Positions 9,104 to 18,896 of a stretch of 64,000 nt of DNA are shown piece by piece. The translations under genes were made by a program, and so were the position numbers. The DNA is taken from positions 1-64,000 of the forward strand of contig CAYTVR010000006.1 in the NCBI GenBank assembly GCA_964441245.1, read 5' to 3'. The notes beneath the pieces were generated by a model. The model had not been told where the DNA came from and searched no databases. It saw nothing but the letters and a program-made list of their open reading frames with translations. This DNA is from JALZUU01 sp964441245. Its GTDB lineage: Bacteria; Bacteroidota; Bacteroidia; Chitinophagales; Saprospiraceae. Position 1 is the stretch's first letter. Each line of letters begins with the position of its first letter.

Positions 9104-11410
9104 ATGAAAAAAAATGTACTACTCGTACTGCTTTCTGTGCTATATCTCAATGCCATAGCACAAGCAGACAACTCCAACAGTATTGATCTTCATGCTGTAT
9201 GGAATCCAGAATCCATTCCTACTACCACTTCTGGACAAAAATTCAACGATATTTGGGGGTTTACAGATTGTCAAAGTAACGAATATGCGATTATTGGTTC
9301 TGCCAGTATGGTCCATTTTGTAGATATAACAGACCCCACCAATTTGGTAGAAATCGATCGCTTTGAAGGTGGAGATACCACTACTTGGCGAGATATAAAG
9401 ACTTATCAAGATCGAGCCTATGCCGTTTCGGATGCGACAACCGAAGGTTTGATGATATTTGATATGAGCCAATTGCCTGATAGTGTTTCCAAGACATATC
9501 ACAGCAATGAATTCTTCGAAAAAGCACACAACCTTTTTGTTGATCCATCTACTCATAGACTTTATGTGGTAGGTGCTCCAAATGCAGACCTACTTATTTT
9601 TGATTTAGAGAATCAAAAAGATAACCCGGTGTTGATCGGTAGTCTAAGTTTAGCTGGAGGCTATGTACATGATATTTATGTGCGAGACAACATTGCTTAT
9701 TGTTCGCATCTCTCAGCTGGTTTATACATCTATGATTTGACAGATGCCGAGACGCCAGTAACCATGGGATCTTTGACAGAATATGCCGGACAAGTCTTCA
9801 ATCATAGTTCTTGGTTATCCGAAGATGGAGAAACCTTGATCTTTTGTGATGAAAAAAGAGGTGCCACGGTGAAGGCATTAGATGTATCAGATCCTACAGA
9901 CTTAGAAATCGCAGCAAGTAATGAATTTAGTTCTGTTTTATTGGCACCAGAGGCCACCAATAGTATTGCACACAATCCATACATTCGAGATAACTATGCG
10001 ATTGTTTCTTATTATCATGATGGACTTCAAATTTTCGACATTTCAAATCGGGATAGTGTCGTACGGGTAGGATACTATGATACTCATACGGGCAATTCAG
10101 ATTATGAAGGGTGGAAAGGTGTTTGGGGAGCTTATCCTTTTTTCCCTTCAGGGAATATCATTGCTTCGGATATGTATAATGGCTTGCACGTACTAAGTCT
10201 TCCAGAAATAAATTTTAGAGCGATGCATTCAACATTAGCTCCGGAGGCGAAACTGAATATCGATGGCCCAATTATTACTTGTGAAGGAGATTCAGTCACC
10301 CTTGAAGTAGCCAATGATGGAACCCATTACTTATGGTACAAAGATGGGGAACTATTGGATCATGAGGGACATACCATAACGACTAATGAGAATGGTACTT
10401 ATTATGTCTATGTCGAAAACGAGTATTGTAACAGTATCTCGAATGAAGTCGACTTGCTTTTCAGTATCATACCTGATTTATCGATGATGCCAAGTGGAGA
10501 AGAAATCCATTGTCCCGGTGATGATGTATTTTTAGAAGCACCGGCTGGTTTTGAAAGTTATGTTTGGTTGAAAGATGGTAATGCTTTAGAAAACTCAGGA
10601 AACCTTATTCAAATCGTTAGTGATGGAGCCTATCGATTGATTGCGACTAATGGAGGATGTTTTACTATTTCAGATGAATTGATTGTCGATTTTGTTGATG
10701 TACCCAGTGCGGCCATCAGTAATGAGACTTCTATACTTTGTATAGACCAAACGACTACCCTTTCGGTAGAAGATGGTGCGGATGAATATAGTTGGTATCG
10801 CGATGGCGAATTAATCATTGACGCCACAGGAAACATGATAGATACAGATGAACCAGGAGATTATTGGGTGACCATCAATTTTGATAATTGTTCTAGAACA
10901 TCGGAACTAGTTAGCATACTCAGAGATACTCCTTTAACTCCTGTCATCCAAGCTGAAGAAAATGTATTGTCAGTCAATGCAGAAGGCTTTTATCAATGGT
11001 ATATTAATGGCAATCTCTTACAAGGAGCCAATGAATCTACATTCACAACTCCAATTTCTGGTAGTTATTCAGTTGAGGTTATTTCGGCTGGGGGCTGTAC
11101 TTATACCTCTGAAGATTTTGTCTTAGTACTAACGGATGTAGAAGAATGGTATAACGATCAACTTACCATTTTTCCAAATCCAGTAAATGAAGAACTTTTT
11201 ATACAAGTGAGTTCTGATACAGATCATACTTTGAATATTAAGTGTACCAACCTTGTAGGTAAACAGGTTTTTAGTCATCAAGAAAGTACTTCAGGAGAAT
11301 CTACGATTAATCTTCATTTACCAGATATGCCTTCCGGTATTTATCTTTTAGAAATTGATAATGGCAAGAAAAAAATGACTAGAAAAATCGTAAAAAGCTC
11401 AACGAGATAG
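9104..11410 (+). CDS. Secreted choice-of-anchor B / LVIVD-repeat protein with Ig-like domains and T9SS sorting domain
   Basis: A 768-residue exported protein. The start is ATG 9104 (MKKNVLLVLLSVLYLNAIAQ, a good signal peptide); the frame remains open upstream to a TTG at 8960, but this would bury the signal. Residues ~25-370 hold LVIVD-type repeats (VHFVDITDPTNLVEI, LYIYDLTDAETPV, LQIFDISNRDSVV), the pattern of choice-of-anchor B proteins. Four Ig-like modules follow, marked by YLWYKDG, YVWLKDG, YSWYRDG and YQWYING. The C-terminus is a T9SS domain (IFPNPVNEELFI ... SGIYLLEIDNGKKKMTRKIVK). It is likely a cell-surface or released adhesive or binding protein; no catalytic motif was seen. Confidence 0.85.
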   Translation: MKKNVLLVLLSVLYLNAIAQADNSNSIDLHAVWNPESIPTTTSGQKFNDIWGFTDCQSNEYAIIGSASMVHFVDITDPTNLVEIDRFEGGDTTTWRDIKTYQDRAYAVSDATTEGLMIFDMSQLPDSVSKTYHSNEFFEKAHNLFVDPSTHRLYVVGAPNADLLIFDLENQKDNPVLIGSLSLAGGYVHDIYVRDNIAYCSHLSAGLYIYDLTDAETPVTMGSLTEYAGQVFNHSSWLSEDGETLIFCDEKRGATVKALDVSDPTDLEIAASNEFSSVLLAPEATNSIAHNPYIRDNYAIVSYYHDGLQIFDISNRDSVVRVGYYDTHTGNSDYEGWKGVWGAYPFFPSGNIIASDMYNGLHVLSLPEINFRAMHSTLAPEAKLNIDGPIITCEGDSVTLEVANDGTHYLWYKDGELLDHEGHTITTNENGTYYVYVENEYCNSISNEVDLLFSIIPDLSMMPSGEEIHCPGDDVFLEAPAGFESYVWLKDGNALENSGNLIQIVSDGAYRLIATNGGCFTISDELIVDFVDVPSAAISNETSILCIDQTTTLSVEDGADEYSWYRDGELIIDATGNMIDTDEPGDYWVTINFDNCSRTSELVSILRDTPLTPVIQAEENVLSVNAEGFYQWYINGNLLQGANESTFTTPISGSYSVEVISAGGCTYTSEDFVLVLTDVEEWYNDQLTIFPNPVNEELFIQVSSDTDHTLNIKCTNLVGKQVFSHQESTSGESTINLHLPDMPSGIYLLEIDNGKKKMTRKIVKSSTR

Positions 11411-11452
11411 TGGCAACAAGATTGACACTTCTTTTTAAAAGATTTTTCAAAT

Positions 11453-11484
11453 AAAAAAGGCCACTCCGAAGAGTGGCCTTTTTT
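11453..11484. terminator. Bidirectional terminator between convergent genes
   Basis: A perfect 14-bp stem (11453-11466 / 11471-11484) with a CGAA tetraloop, A-run on the left and T-run on the right. It sits between the convergent genes 9104-11410 (+) and rnd (-), 30 bp from the rnd stop. Confidence 0.9.
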
Positions 11485-11514
11485 GATACATTGGTTTATT
11501 TGTTTAGATGGGAA

Positions 11515-12714
11515 TTATTCATTCATTTTTATAGTCACTTCATCATCTTGCATGTCGATATTCAAGTTGCTTCGATTTCTGAGCCAAGAGATCATTTTGT
11601 CACCAATAAAAGCAGCTCTCCAACCTGTCGCTAATCGTTCATCAAAATAAGAACTGTCGGCTTTCATCTGCTTGATACTTGATCCATAAATCAATAAACC
11701 TGGAGCCAAACGTTTTTGATGACATTTGTGTTTGATCAACAAAGTCAACAATTCCATGATCGTTTCTTCACCTGAAAAATCTCTATTATTTCTCGGAATC
11801 GAATTCACGATCGCTCTTTCTTCATCCGTTATTTCTTCATTATAAATTCTTAAAAAACGTTCTAAATGATTATCTAAAATACCTTTCGGAATTCGACGAT
11901 GATTTTTTAAAGCTGCTCGGCCGGAATTGATATGTCGCACTATGGAGCCAATATACTTAGACGGCAAGATCATTTCCTTACTATAGTTTTTGGCTTCAGC
12001 AGTCGATCTTCTCCATTCATAAAGACGAATCATAAAAACTTTATCCTTCGTTTTTAGATTAAGGATTAGGTTATTATTCAAGGCTTCTTTATGCGGCTTG
12101 CTATAATAAAATTCCTCTGTTCCAAGTTTTTTCAATTCCTCTGCCGCCCATTCTACACGTCCCATTTTCTCTAATTTGGCCGTCAATGATTTCCATAATT
12201 TTTCCAAATAAATGACATCATCTAAAGCATATCGCAATTGCTTTTGATTAATAGGACGCGATTCCCAATCAGAAACAGTATAGCCTTTTCGAAGATTGAC
12301 ACCAATCTCATTTTCCACTAATTTACCGAAGGAAACAGGGTATTTATATCCTACAAATCCCGCAACAACTTGCGTATCAAAGAGATTTTTAGGAAGTGTA
12401 TTAAATTCAATGTACAAGAGACGATAATCATTTTCTCCTGCATGAGTGATCTTAAGAATCTTTGGATCCTCCAACATCTTTAGGAATGGCGACAAATCAT
12501 CTAATCGAACAGGATCGATTAAATAATAACCATTCACGGTCACTACCTGAATCAAACAAATCAGAGTGTGGTACCTCTTTTCGCCTACAAACTCCGTATC
12601 AAAACCCATCCACGCTACATCTTTATTCTCATCTGCAAATTTTTCTAACTGATGAAATTCATCTATGTAGTCATAATCTTCTAAAATCTCATTTTTCGCG
12701 TGCGATCTATTCAT
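11515..12714 (-). CDS. rnd: Ribonuclease D-like 3'-5' exonuclease
   Basis: A 399-residue cytoplasmic protein with a DEDDy exonuclease domain: Exo I GFDTEFVGEKRYHTLICLIQ, Exo II ITHAGENDYRLL and Exo III YALDDVIYLEKLW with the catalytic Tyr and Asp. Helical HRDC-like sequence follows (LYEWRRSTAEAKNYS...LPSKYIGSIVRHI). RNase D trims 3' ends of tRNA precursors and other structured RNAs. I chose ATG at 12714 (MNRSHAKNE); the longer frame opens with a TTG five codons earlier. The final ~30 residues (WRAAFIGDKMISWLRN...) extend past the HRDC region. Single gene, convergent with the LVIVD protein. Confidence 0.88.
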   Translation of the reverse strand: MNRSHAKNEILEDYDYIDEFHQLEKFADENKDVAWMGFDTEFVGEKRYHTLICLIQVVTVNGYYLIDPVRLDDLSPFLKMLEDPKILKITHAGENDYRLLYIEFNTLPKNLFDTQVVAGFVGYKYPVSFGKLVENEIGVNLRKGYTVSDWESRPINQKQLRYALDDVIYLEKLWKSLTAKLEKMGRVEWAAEELKKLGTEEFYYSKPHKEALNNNLILNLKTKDKVFMIRLYEWRRSTAEAKNYSKEMILPSKYIGSIVRHINSGRAALKNHRRIPKGILDNHLERFLRIYNEEITDEERAIVNSIPRNNRDFSGEETIMELLTLLIKHKCHQKRLAPGLLIYGSSIKQMKADSSYFDERLATGWRAAFIGDKMISWLRNRSNLNIDMQDDEVTIKMNE

Positions 12715-13101
12715 CTTACAAACATACAATTTATTTTTCTAATATGACATATTTGTGACAGGTAATTCTAAAGGTTTTTTGCTTGTATTTAAAGCTATTT
12801 AACTCATCAATAAAATAGACCAAAATCATCGCATTTTAGGCGCATTTTATGGCTAAAATGTAATTTTCATGAAAATTACTTCCACTCCTTAATCATTTAA
12901 TTCCTCTAGATTCCGTTATAATTATGTTAATTCATTACAATTTGACTTCCTTTGCAGGAAATTGGTCATCTTTCAAGTAGGATCTTGATTAAAAAAACTA
13001 CTGATCCTTAATAGACTTAATGTTGCATCAAAAACTGAGCAACTTAATTTTATAAAAAGCGTTAACAAATTTAAATAGAAACACCTAAATAATAGCATAC
13101 A
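12715..13101. other. Intergenic region between rnd and the AsmA-like gene
   Basis: This 387-bp divergent region must hold promoters for both flanking genes. A CCTTTGCAGG stretch near 12950 resembles part of a -7 element but lacks the leading TA. I see no RNA gene, ORF or repeat. Confidence 0.4.
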
Positions 13102-16100
13102 ATGGCTAAAGCAATCAAACGTATATTCTTCTTTCTTTTCGGAATCTTGTTCCTTTTAATTGTAGGTGGAATTGCCCTCAGTTACATTTATAAAGATGAA
13201 ATTGCTGCAAAAGTTAAGAGCGATATCAATAAAAATTTCAATGCTGTCATTGACTATGGCAGTGTAGATTTATCCATTATCAAAAGTTTTCCTGACTTTA
13301 GTTTTCAGATGAATGACTTTTCCATTACCGGAATTGAAGAATTTAAAGAGCTAAAGTTGATCGATGCCAAGCAGATGGCCTTCAACCTTGATATCATGTC
13401 TGTGATCAAATCTGATCGACCTATTGAAATCCATTCAGTTCATCTTAAAGAACCCAAAGTAAATGTAAAAGTGCTCGGCAACGGTAAAGCAAATTACGAT
13501 ATCACCCTTCCTTCTGAAGAGACGACATCAGATGAGACTTATAGCTTTGTCGTTCAATTACAAGAATATGGGATCGAGGATGGTACCATCACCTATGAAG
13601 ATATACCAGGCGATATTTTCTTGGAATTATTAGATTTGGATCATCAAGGAAAAGGGAATTTCACACAAGATGTTTACGATATTTATACCAAGACCAATAT
13701 TTCTAGCATTACTGCAAAAACAGGTGGCATAAAATACGTGAATAAAGCAAAAGGTGATTTGGATATCACACTGAATGCAAACATGAAAAAAATGCGTTTC
13801 ACCTTAAAGGACAATGAGTTAATGTTGAATGCGCTCAAATTGAAAGCAGATGGTTTTGTAGAAGTTTCCAAGAATAGCGATATCACGACTGATCTAAAAT
13901 TTGATGCTCCAGGAAATAAATTTAAAAATTTCCTTTCTTTAATTCCCTCGGCATACACCAAAGATTTTAAAGACGTAAAAGCTAGCGGAGATTTAGCATT
14001 CAATGGTTTTGTAAAAGGAGTTTATAACGCAGATAAAAACAAAATGCCTGCTTTTAAACTGAACCTTGATGTTAAAAATGGCGATTTTAAATACCCTACT
14101 CTTCCCCTTGGTGTCAATAACATTTTTGCGAAAGCAAGTATCAACAGTCCAAGTAGCAACTTTGATAAGATGACCGTCAACGTTCCTGCCTTTAAAATGA
14201 AGTTGGGTAACAATCCTTTTGAAGCTTCCTTTGTTTTAAAAACGCCTATTTCCGATCCCGACATTGATACTAAAATGAAAGGAACAATCGATTTAGCAGA
14301 ATTAGTAAAAGCTTTCCCGATGGAAGGAGTCAAAACATTGAATGGAGTCATCACGACCAATATGACTGCAAAAACTAAAATGTCTTACATCGATCGACAA
14401 GATTATGAAAATGTAGACATGAAAGGTGATATGCGTATCCAAAAAATGAACTACAAAGCAGAAGGCATGCCGCCGATCAACATTAAAGATATGGATATGG
14501 CTTTTACGCCAAAAAATGTAAAAGTTGATAATTTTGATGCCAAATTGGGTAAAAGTGATCTCAAAGCACAAGGTACGGTCGACAATATGTTAGCCTATTT
14601 TTCACCAGAAAAAACAATGATGGGTAACCTAGTCGTTCGGTCTAATTACTTTGATGCGAATGAATGGCTGAGCGAAGAACCCGCAGCGTCCACCACACCA
14701 ACGACAACAGAAACAACAGCCGTTTTTGATCGCTTCAAATTTCAGATAGATGGTATTTTCAAAAACCTAGACTATGACATTTATCGAATGAAGAACATGG
14801 AACTGAAAGGAAACGTGAGTCCAAATTTGGTGGCTATTCAGAACTTTGAAATGGAAATTGGCAATAGCGACATACAGGGATCTGGTAATTTGCGCAACAT
14901 TTTTAATTATTTGTATAAAAATGAAACGCTTGCTGGTCAGCTCGAATTGAATTCTAAATTCATGGACTTGAATCAATTCATGGTTGATCCAGAAGCTAGT
15001 GGAACTGCTGCCGCTAAAACGATCGCTTACAAAGAAGAGGTCACCACAGGTCCCTTATTGATTCCTGAAAATATCGATGTAGATGTTGATGCTAATTTTG
15101 GAAAAGTACGATATACCAATATTGATTTAAAAAACGTACAAGGAAAATTAAAGGTCGAAGATCAAGCGGTCAAATTGAAAAATTGTAAGGCTCGAACACT
15201 TGGCGGAAGTATGATCATGAATGGTGATTATGATACTAAAAACCCTAAGAAACCTACATTTGATTTGGATTATAAAGTTCAGTCTTTTCAATTTAAACAA
15301 GCTTTTGAAAAGCTCAACACCATTAGAATGCTCGCTCCAATTGCTCAATTTATTGATGGCAATTTTAATACGAATTTAAAAATGAATGGTGTAGTAGGTC
15401 AAGACATGTTACCTGATCTGAACACACTGACGGCTGATGGCTTATTCCATACCTTAAATGGTGTAATCAAATCTTTTAAACCTCTGGAGAAACTAGGCAA
15501 TCAACTGAATATAAGTGCTTTTAAAACCTTAAAAATCAAGGATACCAAAAATTGGTTTACCCTGAAAAATGGAGCTATTGAAGTCAAGGAGTTTGATTAT
15601 AAATTTCAAGACATTGCCATGAAAATTGGTGGAAAGCATGGCATCGATCAAGAGATGGATTATATGATTAAAGCAAAAGTTCCCAGAAAATCCTTGGAGA
15701 AAAATGTAGTCGGTTCGGCTGCCAACAAAGGATTAGATTTCCTTAGCAAAGAAGCAGCTAAATATGGAGTCAACATCAATGCTGGTGAATATATTAATTT
15801 GAATATCAATGTTGGTGGCAATGTTAAAAAACCAACGATCAAAATTAAGCCAGTTGGTTCTGAAGGAAATTCTCCAACGAGTACAGCTAAAGATGCGATA
15901 AAGGATCTAGGCAAAAAGGCAGCAGATGAAGCGAAGAAGCGTGCGGAAGCGGAAGCTAAAAAGGCAGCAGACAAAGCCAAAACAAAAGCCAAGGCTGAAG
16001 CGGATAAAGTAGCTGCTGCCGCAAAAGCTAAAGCAGCTAAGGAAGCCAAAAAACTTAAAGATAAATTAGCTAAAGAAGCAGCGGATAAAGCGGCCAAAAA

Positions 16101-16215
16101 GCTAGAAGAAGCTGCAGGTGAAAAGGCTAAAACAGAAATTGATAAAATTAGAGATAAGGCCGAAAAATGGAACCCTTTTAAGAAAAAAAAGAAGGAAGAT
16201 GAGGGAGGGAAATAA
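13102..16215 (+). CDS. AsmA family inner-membrane-anchored protein with Ala/Lys-rich tail
   Basis: A 1037-residue protein with one N-terminal membrane segment (FFFLFGILFLLIVGGIALSYIY) and a long periplasmic part rich in repeating beta strands. The conserved start (NFNAVIDYGSVDLSIIKSFPDFSFQMNDFSITG) and C-terminal half are typical of the AsmA/TamB-like group; family members are thought to bridge the envelope and carry lipids or support outer-membrane biogenesis. A Thr-rich linker lies near residue 530. The last ~110 residues (about 926-1037) are almost only Ala, Lys, Glu and Asp, a probable long helix or coiled coil ending in KKKKKEDEGGK. That tail is unusual for AsmA. A single gene with its own terminator. 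Confidence 0.85.
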   Translation: MAKAIKRIFFFLFGILFLLIVGGIALSYIYKDEIAAKVKSDINKNFNAVIDYGSVDLSIIKSFPDFSFQMNDFSITGIEEFKELKLIDAKQMAFNLDIMSVIKSDRPIEIHSVHLKEPKVNVKVLGNGKANYDITLPSEETTSDETYSFVVQLQEYGIEDGTITYEDIPGDIFLELLDLDHQGKGNFTQDVYDIYTKTNISSITAKTGGIKYVNKAKGDLDITLNANMKKMRFTLKDNELMLNALKLKADGFVEVSKNSDITTDLKFDAPGNKFKNFLSLIPSAYTKDFKDVKASGDLAFNGFVKGVYNADKNKMPAFKLNLDVKNGDFKYPTLPLGVNNIFAKASINSPSSNFDKMTVNVPAFKMKLGNNPFEASFVLKTPISDPDIDTKMKGTIDLAELVKAFPMEGVKTLNGVITTNMTAKTKMSYIDRQDYENVDMKGDMRIQKMNYKAEGMPPINIKDMDMAFTPKNVKVDNFDAKLGKSDLKAQGTVDNMLAYFSPEKTMMGNLVVRSNYFDANEWLSEEPAASTTPTTTETTAVFDRFKFQIDGIFKNLDYDIYRMKNMELKGNVSPNLVAIQNFEMEIGNSDIQGSGNLRNIFNYLYKNETLAGQLELNSKFMDLNQFMVDPEASGTAAAKTIAYKEEVTTGPLLIPENIDVDVDANFGKVRYTNIDLKNVQGKLKVEDQAVKLKNCKARTLGGSMIMNGDYDTKNPKKPTFDLDYKVQSFQFKQAFEKLNTIRMLAPIAQFIDGNFNTNLKMNGVVGQDMLPDLNTLTADGLFHTLNGVIKSFKPLEKLGNQLNISAFKTLKIKDTKNWFTLKNGAIEVKEFDYKFQDIAMKIGGKHGIDQEMDYMIKAKVPRKSLEKNVVGSAANKGLDFLSKEAAKYGVNINAGEYINLNINVGGNVKKPTIKIKPVGSEGNSPTSTAKDAIKDLGKKAADEAKKRAEAEAKKAADKAKTKAKAEADKVAAAAKAKAAKEAKKLKDKLAKEAADKAAKKLEEAAGEKAKTEIDKIRDKAEKWNPFKKKKKEDEGGK

Positions 16216-16274
16216 AATCTAAGAAATAAGATTAATACAAAGAAAAAAAATACCTACCGATTTTTATCCTTAAT

Positions 16275-16308
16275 AAATCCCGATTTTCCGAAAGGAAGTT
16301 CGGGATTT
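16275..16308 (+). terminator. Terminator after the AsmA-like gene
   Basis: AAATCCCGA (16275-16283) pairs with TCGGGATTT (16300-16308), with an inner TTCC/GGAA pair and a GAAA loop, followed by a T-rich tract. It ends the transcript of 13102-16215. The rest of the 16216-16543 gap shows nothing recognisable. Confidence 0.75.
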
Positions 16309-16543
16309 GCTTTTTGATTTATGTCCATTACTTAATGCTATATTCATCTCTTTCATGAAGCTACGGAGTAAAAATTCTCACTTCTACGACTTTATTCTAC
16401 CCAAAAGAGCATTACTAATATTTAAAAACCCATATCATTCATTAATTATCAAAATTTTGATGTTCATTTGACTTACCTTAAGACGTAAGAATTGCTTACA
16501 AGAAATTTTAACTTTAAAGAACACTTTTAAACGAAAATAAAAA

Positions 16544-18739
16544 ATGAGAACAATACTATCTCTTTTCTTAATCTTTATTGCTTTTCCATTATTTTCCCAA
16601 ATTACTATTGAAATTAATCCGGGACATACGAGAGCAATTTCTGGTCACTCTGAGTTAAATAGATTGAAATATTTTAATATTTCTGATCGAGCAAATAATT
16701 TCGAAAATAACGCCAGTGATAAAGGTGGTGCTACCTATTTTTTGGACGAAAGGAAGATATCCTTCGGGAGAGATTTAGGCATGGTATTCACGGAAAAAAA
16801 CTGGGGAAATAGCCTAAAACAAGATTTCACTAGACCTGGCTTCGCGGATATTAATTACATGATCAATGCATTTAATCCCAATGAGCAGGGAGCCAGTTTT
16901 AATTTTCAGCAACGATTTACACCCAACTTAGATATTGTCAACCACGATAGACGCAATGGTTTCCCTGATTGGATGGCCAAATACACTACCCTTCAAGCTG
17001 AAGATGATTGGATACCTCAAAATATTGAAGCTTCGACAGAAATATTGTCGACTCTATTGAAATATAAATATACCGATTTCCATAGACCTGCTTATTATGA
17101 ATTAGTGAATGAACCCCACTGGTCATTTTGGGGCGATCAACATTTTGCCAATTGGCACACAGACCTTGCTCAAAAAGTTCGAGACGAAGGGATCAATACA
17201 CTCATTGGAGGACCGTGTCTTTCTGTAGGCTATTTCTACCGAAACAGTTATCAAGATCTTTCTGCCATTACCAATTTTATTGACAATACTAATTTTGAAT
17301 TAGATTTTTACTCTTATCACATCTATGACTATTATGATTGGAATGAATCACAAAACGAATTTACTGGAACGATTTCAACAGGATTACCAAGCTTAGGAGT
17401 GATTGATGCGCTCGCTAACTATACTCGAATCAATCACGGCAAGCCAGCAAAATTAGTCATCTCAGAGCATGGAGGATATATCAGTCAAGCTGACGAAGCT
17501 GCAATTGTCGAAGATCTTGGCTCTCAATATTTTCCTGGAAATGGTTTTGAATATGAGTTGGAAAAGCGAAGTATTATTAATTTTATAATGGTCAATAGTA
17601 CGATTACTAACACGTTTACCTTCATGGAAAATCCTCATATTTTCTTAAAAACGGTTCCTTTTATTTTATTTGAAACATCCGGATGGAATCCCGCTTATTA
17701 TTCGTCTTTAATGGTGCCTTGGAATTTTACGAGTACTTGGAATTGGGCAGAAACAAAACTGATCCATTATTATCAATTTTTCCAAAATGCACAAGGTCGA
17801 AGAGTTCGCATGCATTGCCCAGATCCAGATTTACAATATTCGGCTTTTGTATCAGGTGACGAACTCAACGTATTGGTCAATAACATGGCCAACAAAGCAG
17901 AAATCTTAAATTTCGACTTACCTGCTCAATACAATATAGATCAGATTGAATTAACTAAACTCTCTCGACAAAATGATTTTAGACCAATAATGGAAGAGGA
18001 AGTTTTGTCAGATTTAGATGGCATTACCATTGCGGGACGTGGAGCAATAGCCTTGAAAATTAAGTTAACAGAAAACGTACAAGAAGAATTATACCTCAAC
18101 GAAATCTCCTTTTTCTCTAACGAAGTTGGAGTAGAGTTTGAAGGTCAAAAAACCTTCAATATCCCAATGGACGATTTGGGAACGGTAGAATATGCTTATA
18201 TGCGAATCGGAATCCATAGACCTGCTAATGCGAATAAAACGATTAATGTTAGCCTCAATGGAACTACACTTACCGTGCCTTTGGAAGATTCAGCTAATCG
18301 ATTTACGAGTAATAGTGGCTATGCTTCTACTAAGATAATTCCATTCAATCCTAACTTATTGGATGACCAAAATCAGGTAGTCGTTTCTTTTCTTGATGGA
18401 CAAGAAGGTGGAGTCGGATCGGTAGTCATACAAGCGGCTATTCAGGATTATTTTACAGACGTCAAAACTTCTATTAATCCAAATAAATTCACCTTATTTC
18501 CTAATCCTAGCAAAAATGGTTTTACGATTGATTTGGACCAAGAGGTCATCAATAAAATAGACCGGATCTTAATTTATGATAATATTGGACGTTTGATTGA
18601 TGAGTCGATTGTTGATGAAGGAAGTTCTACTATTCGTTGGAATATGCAAAATGAAGCAGCTGTTCCTCCCGGAGTTTACTATGTATTTTTAAAGGATAAA
18701 GAAGGCTTTTATACTACAAAACAATGGGTAAAACAATAA
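16544..18739 (+). CDS. Secreted clan GH-A glycoside hydrolase, GH86-like (agarase/porphyranase type), with T9SS sorting domain
   Basis: A 731-residue exported enzyme. A signal peptide (MRTILSLFLIFIAFPLFSQ) is followed by a TIM-barrel with clan GH-A catalytic motifs: YELVNEPHW with probable acid/base E190, and LVISEHGG with probable nucleophile E308. The opening (INPGHTRAISGHSELNRLKYFNISD, SFGRDLGM) recalls GH86 beta-agarases and porphyranases, which cut red-algal galactans. A beta-sandwich region follows (about 430-640), then a T9SS domain (LFPNPSKNGFTIDL ... YYVFLKDKEGFYTTKQWVKQ). The clan-level call is firm; GH86 and an algal-galactan substrate are inferred from motif resemblance. It stands alone with its own terminator, outside any SusCD-type polysaccharide locus in this window. 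Confidence 0.75.
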   Translation: MRTILSLFLIFIAFPLFSQITIEINPGHTRAISGHSELNRLKYFNISDRANNFENNASDKGGATYFLDERKISFGRDLGMVFTEKNWGNSLKQDFTRPGFADINYMINAFNPNEQGASFNFQQRFTPNLDIVNHDRRNGFPDWMAKYTTLQAEDDWIPQNIEASTEILSTLLKYKYTDFHRPAYYELVNEPHWSFWGDQHFANWHTDLAQKVRDEGINTLIGGPCLSVGYFYRNSYQDLSAITNFIDNTNFELDFYSYHIYDYYDWNESQNEFTGTISTGLPSLGVIDALANYTRINHGKPAKLVISEHGGYISQADEAAIVEDLGSQYFPGNGFEYELEKRSIINFIMVNSTITNTFTFMENPHIFLKTVPFILFETSGWNPAYYSSLMVPWNFTSTWNWAETKLIHYYQFFQNAQGRRVRMHCPDPDLQYSAFVSGDELNVLVNNMANKAEILNFDLPAQYNIDQIELTKLSRQNDFRPIMEEEVLSDLDGITIAGRGAIALKIKLTENVQEELYLNEISFFSNEVGVEFEGQKTFNIPMDDLGTVEYAYMRIGIHRPANANKTINVSLNGTTLTVPLEDSANRFTSNSGYASTKIIPFNPNLLDDQNQVVVSFLDGQEGGVGSVVIQAAIQDYFTDVKTSINPNKFTLFPNPSKNGFTIDLDQEVINKIDRILIYDNIGRLIDESIVDEGSSTIRWNMQNEAAVPPGVYYVFLKDKEGFYTTKQWVKQ

Positions 18740-18801
18740 TCGATTTTTTTTTGTTAGTATGAATGAGTTCTGAGTTTGAGTACAGTTAAAACATAAATTA
18801 T

Positions 18802-18830
18802 AAAACCACATATCAAAAGTATGTGGTTTT
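18802..18830 (+). terminator. Terminator after the GH86-like gene
   Basis: A perfect 11-bp stem (18802-18812 / 18820-18830) with a 7-nt loop and a T-rich 3' side, lying between convergent genes 16544-18739 (+) and 18897-19703 (-). It may work in both directions. Confidence 0.85.
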
Positions 18831-18896
18831 TCTAATTAGAGCATGGCACTTACAATTTTCCATTCAACATAAACTTTCGACTTCTTCCCTCTTTAC

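Noticed and set aside
9140..9556. A 138-codon minus-strand frame
   Set aside because: It lies wholly inside the signal and first repeats of the secreted protein on the plus strand.
15660..16097. A 145-codon open frame on the minus strand, rich in Ala and Leu
   Set aside because: It is the shadow of the Ala/Lys-rich tail of the AsmA-like gene; GCN/AAR codons read backwards give this composition.
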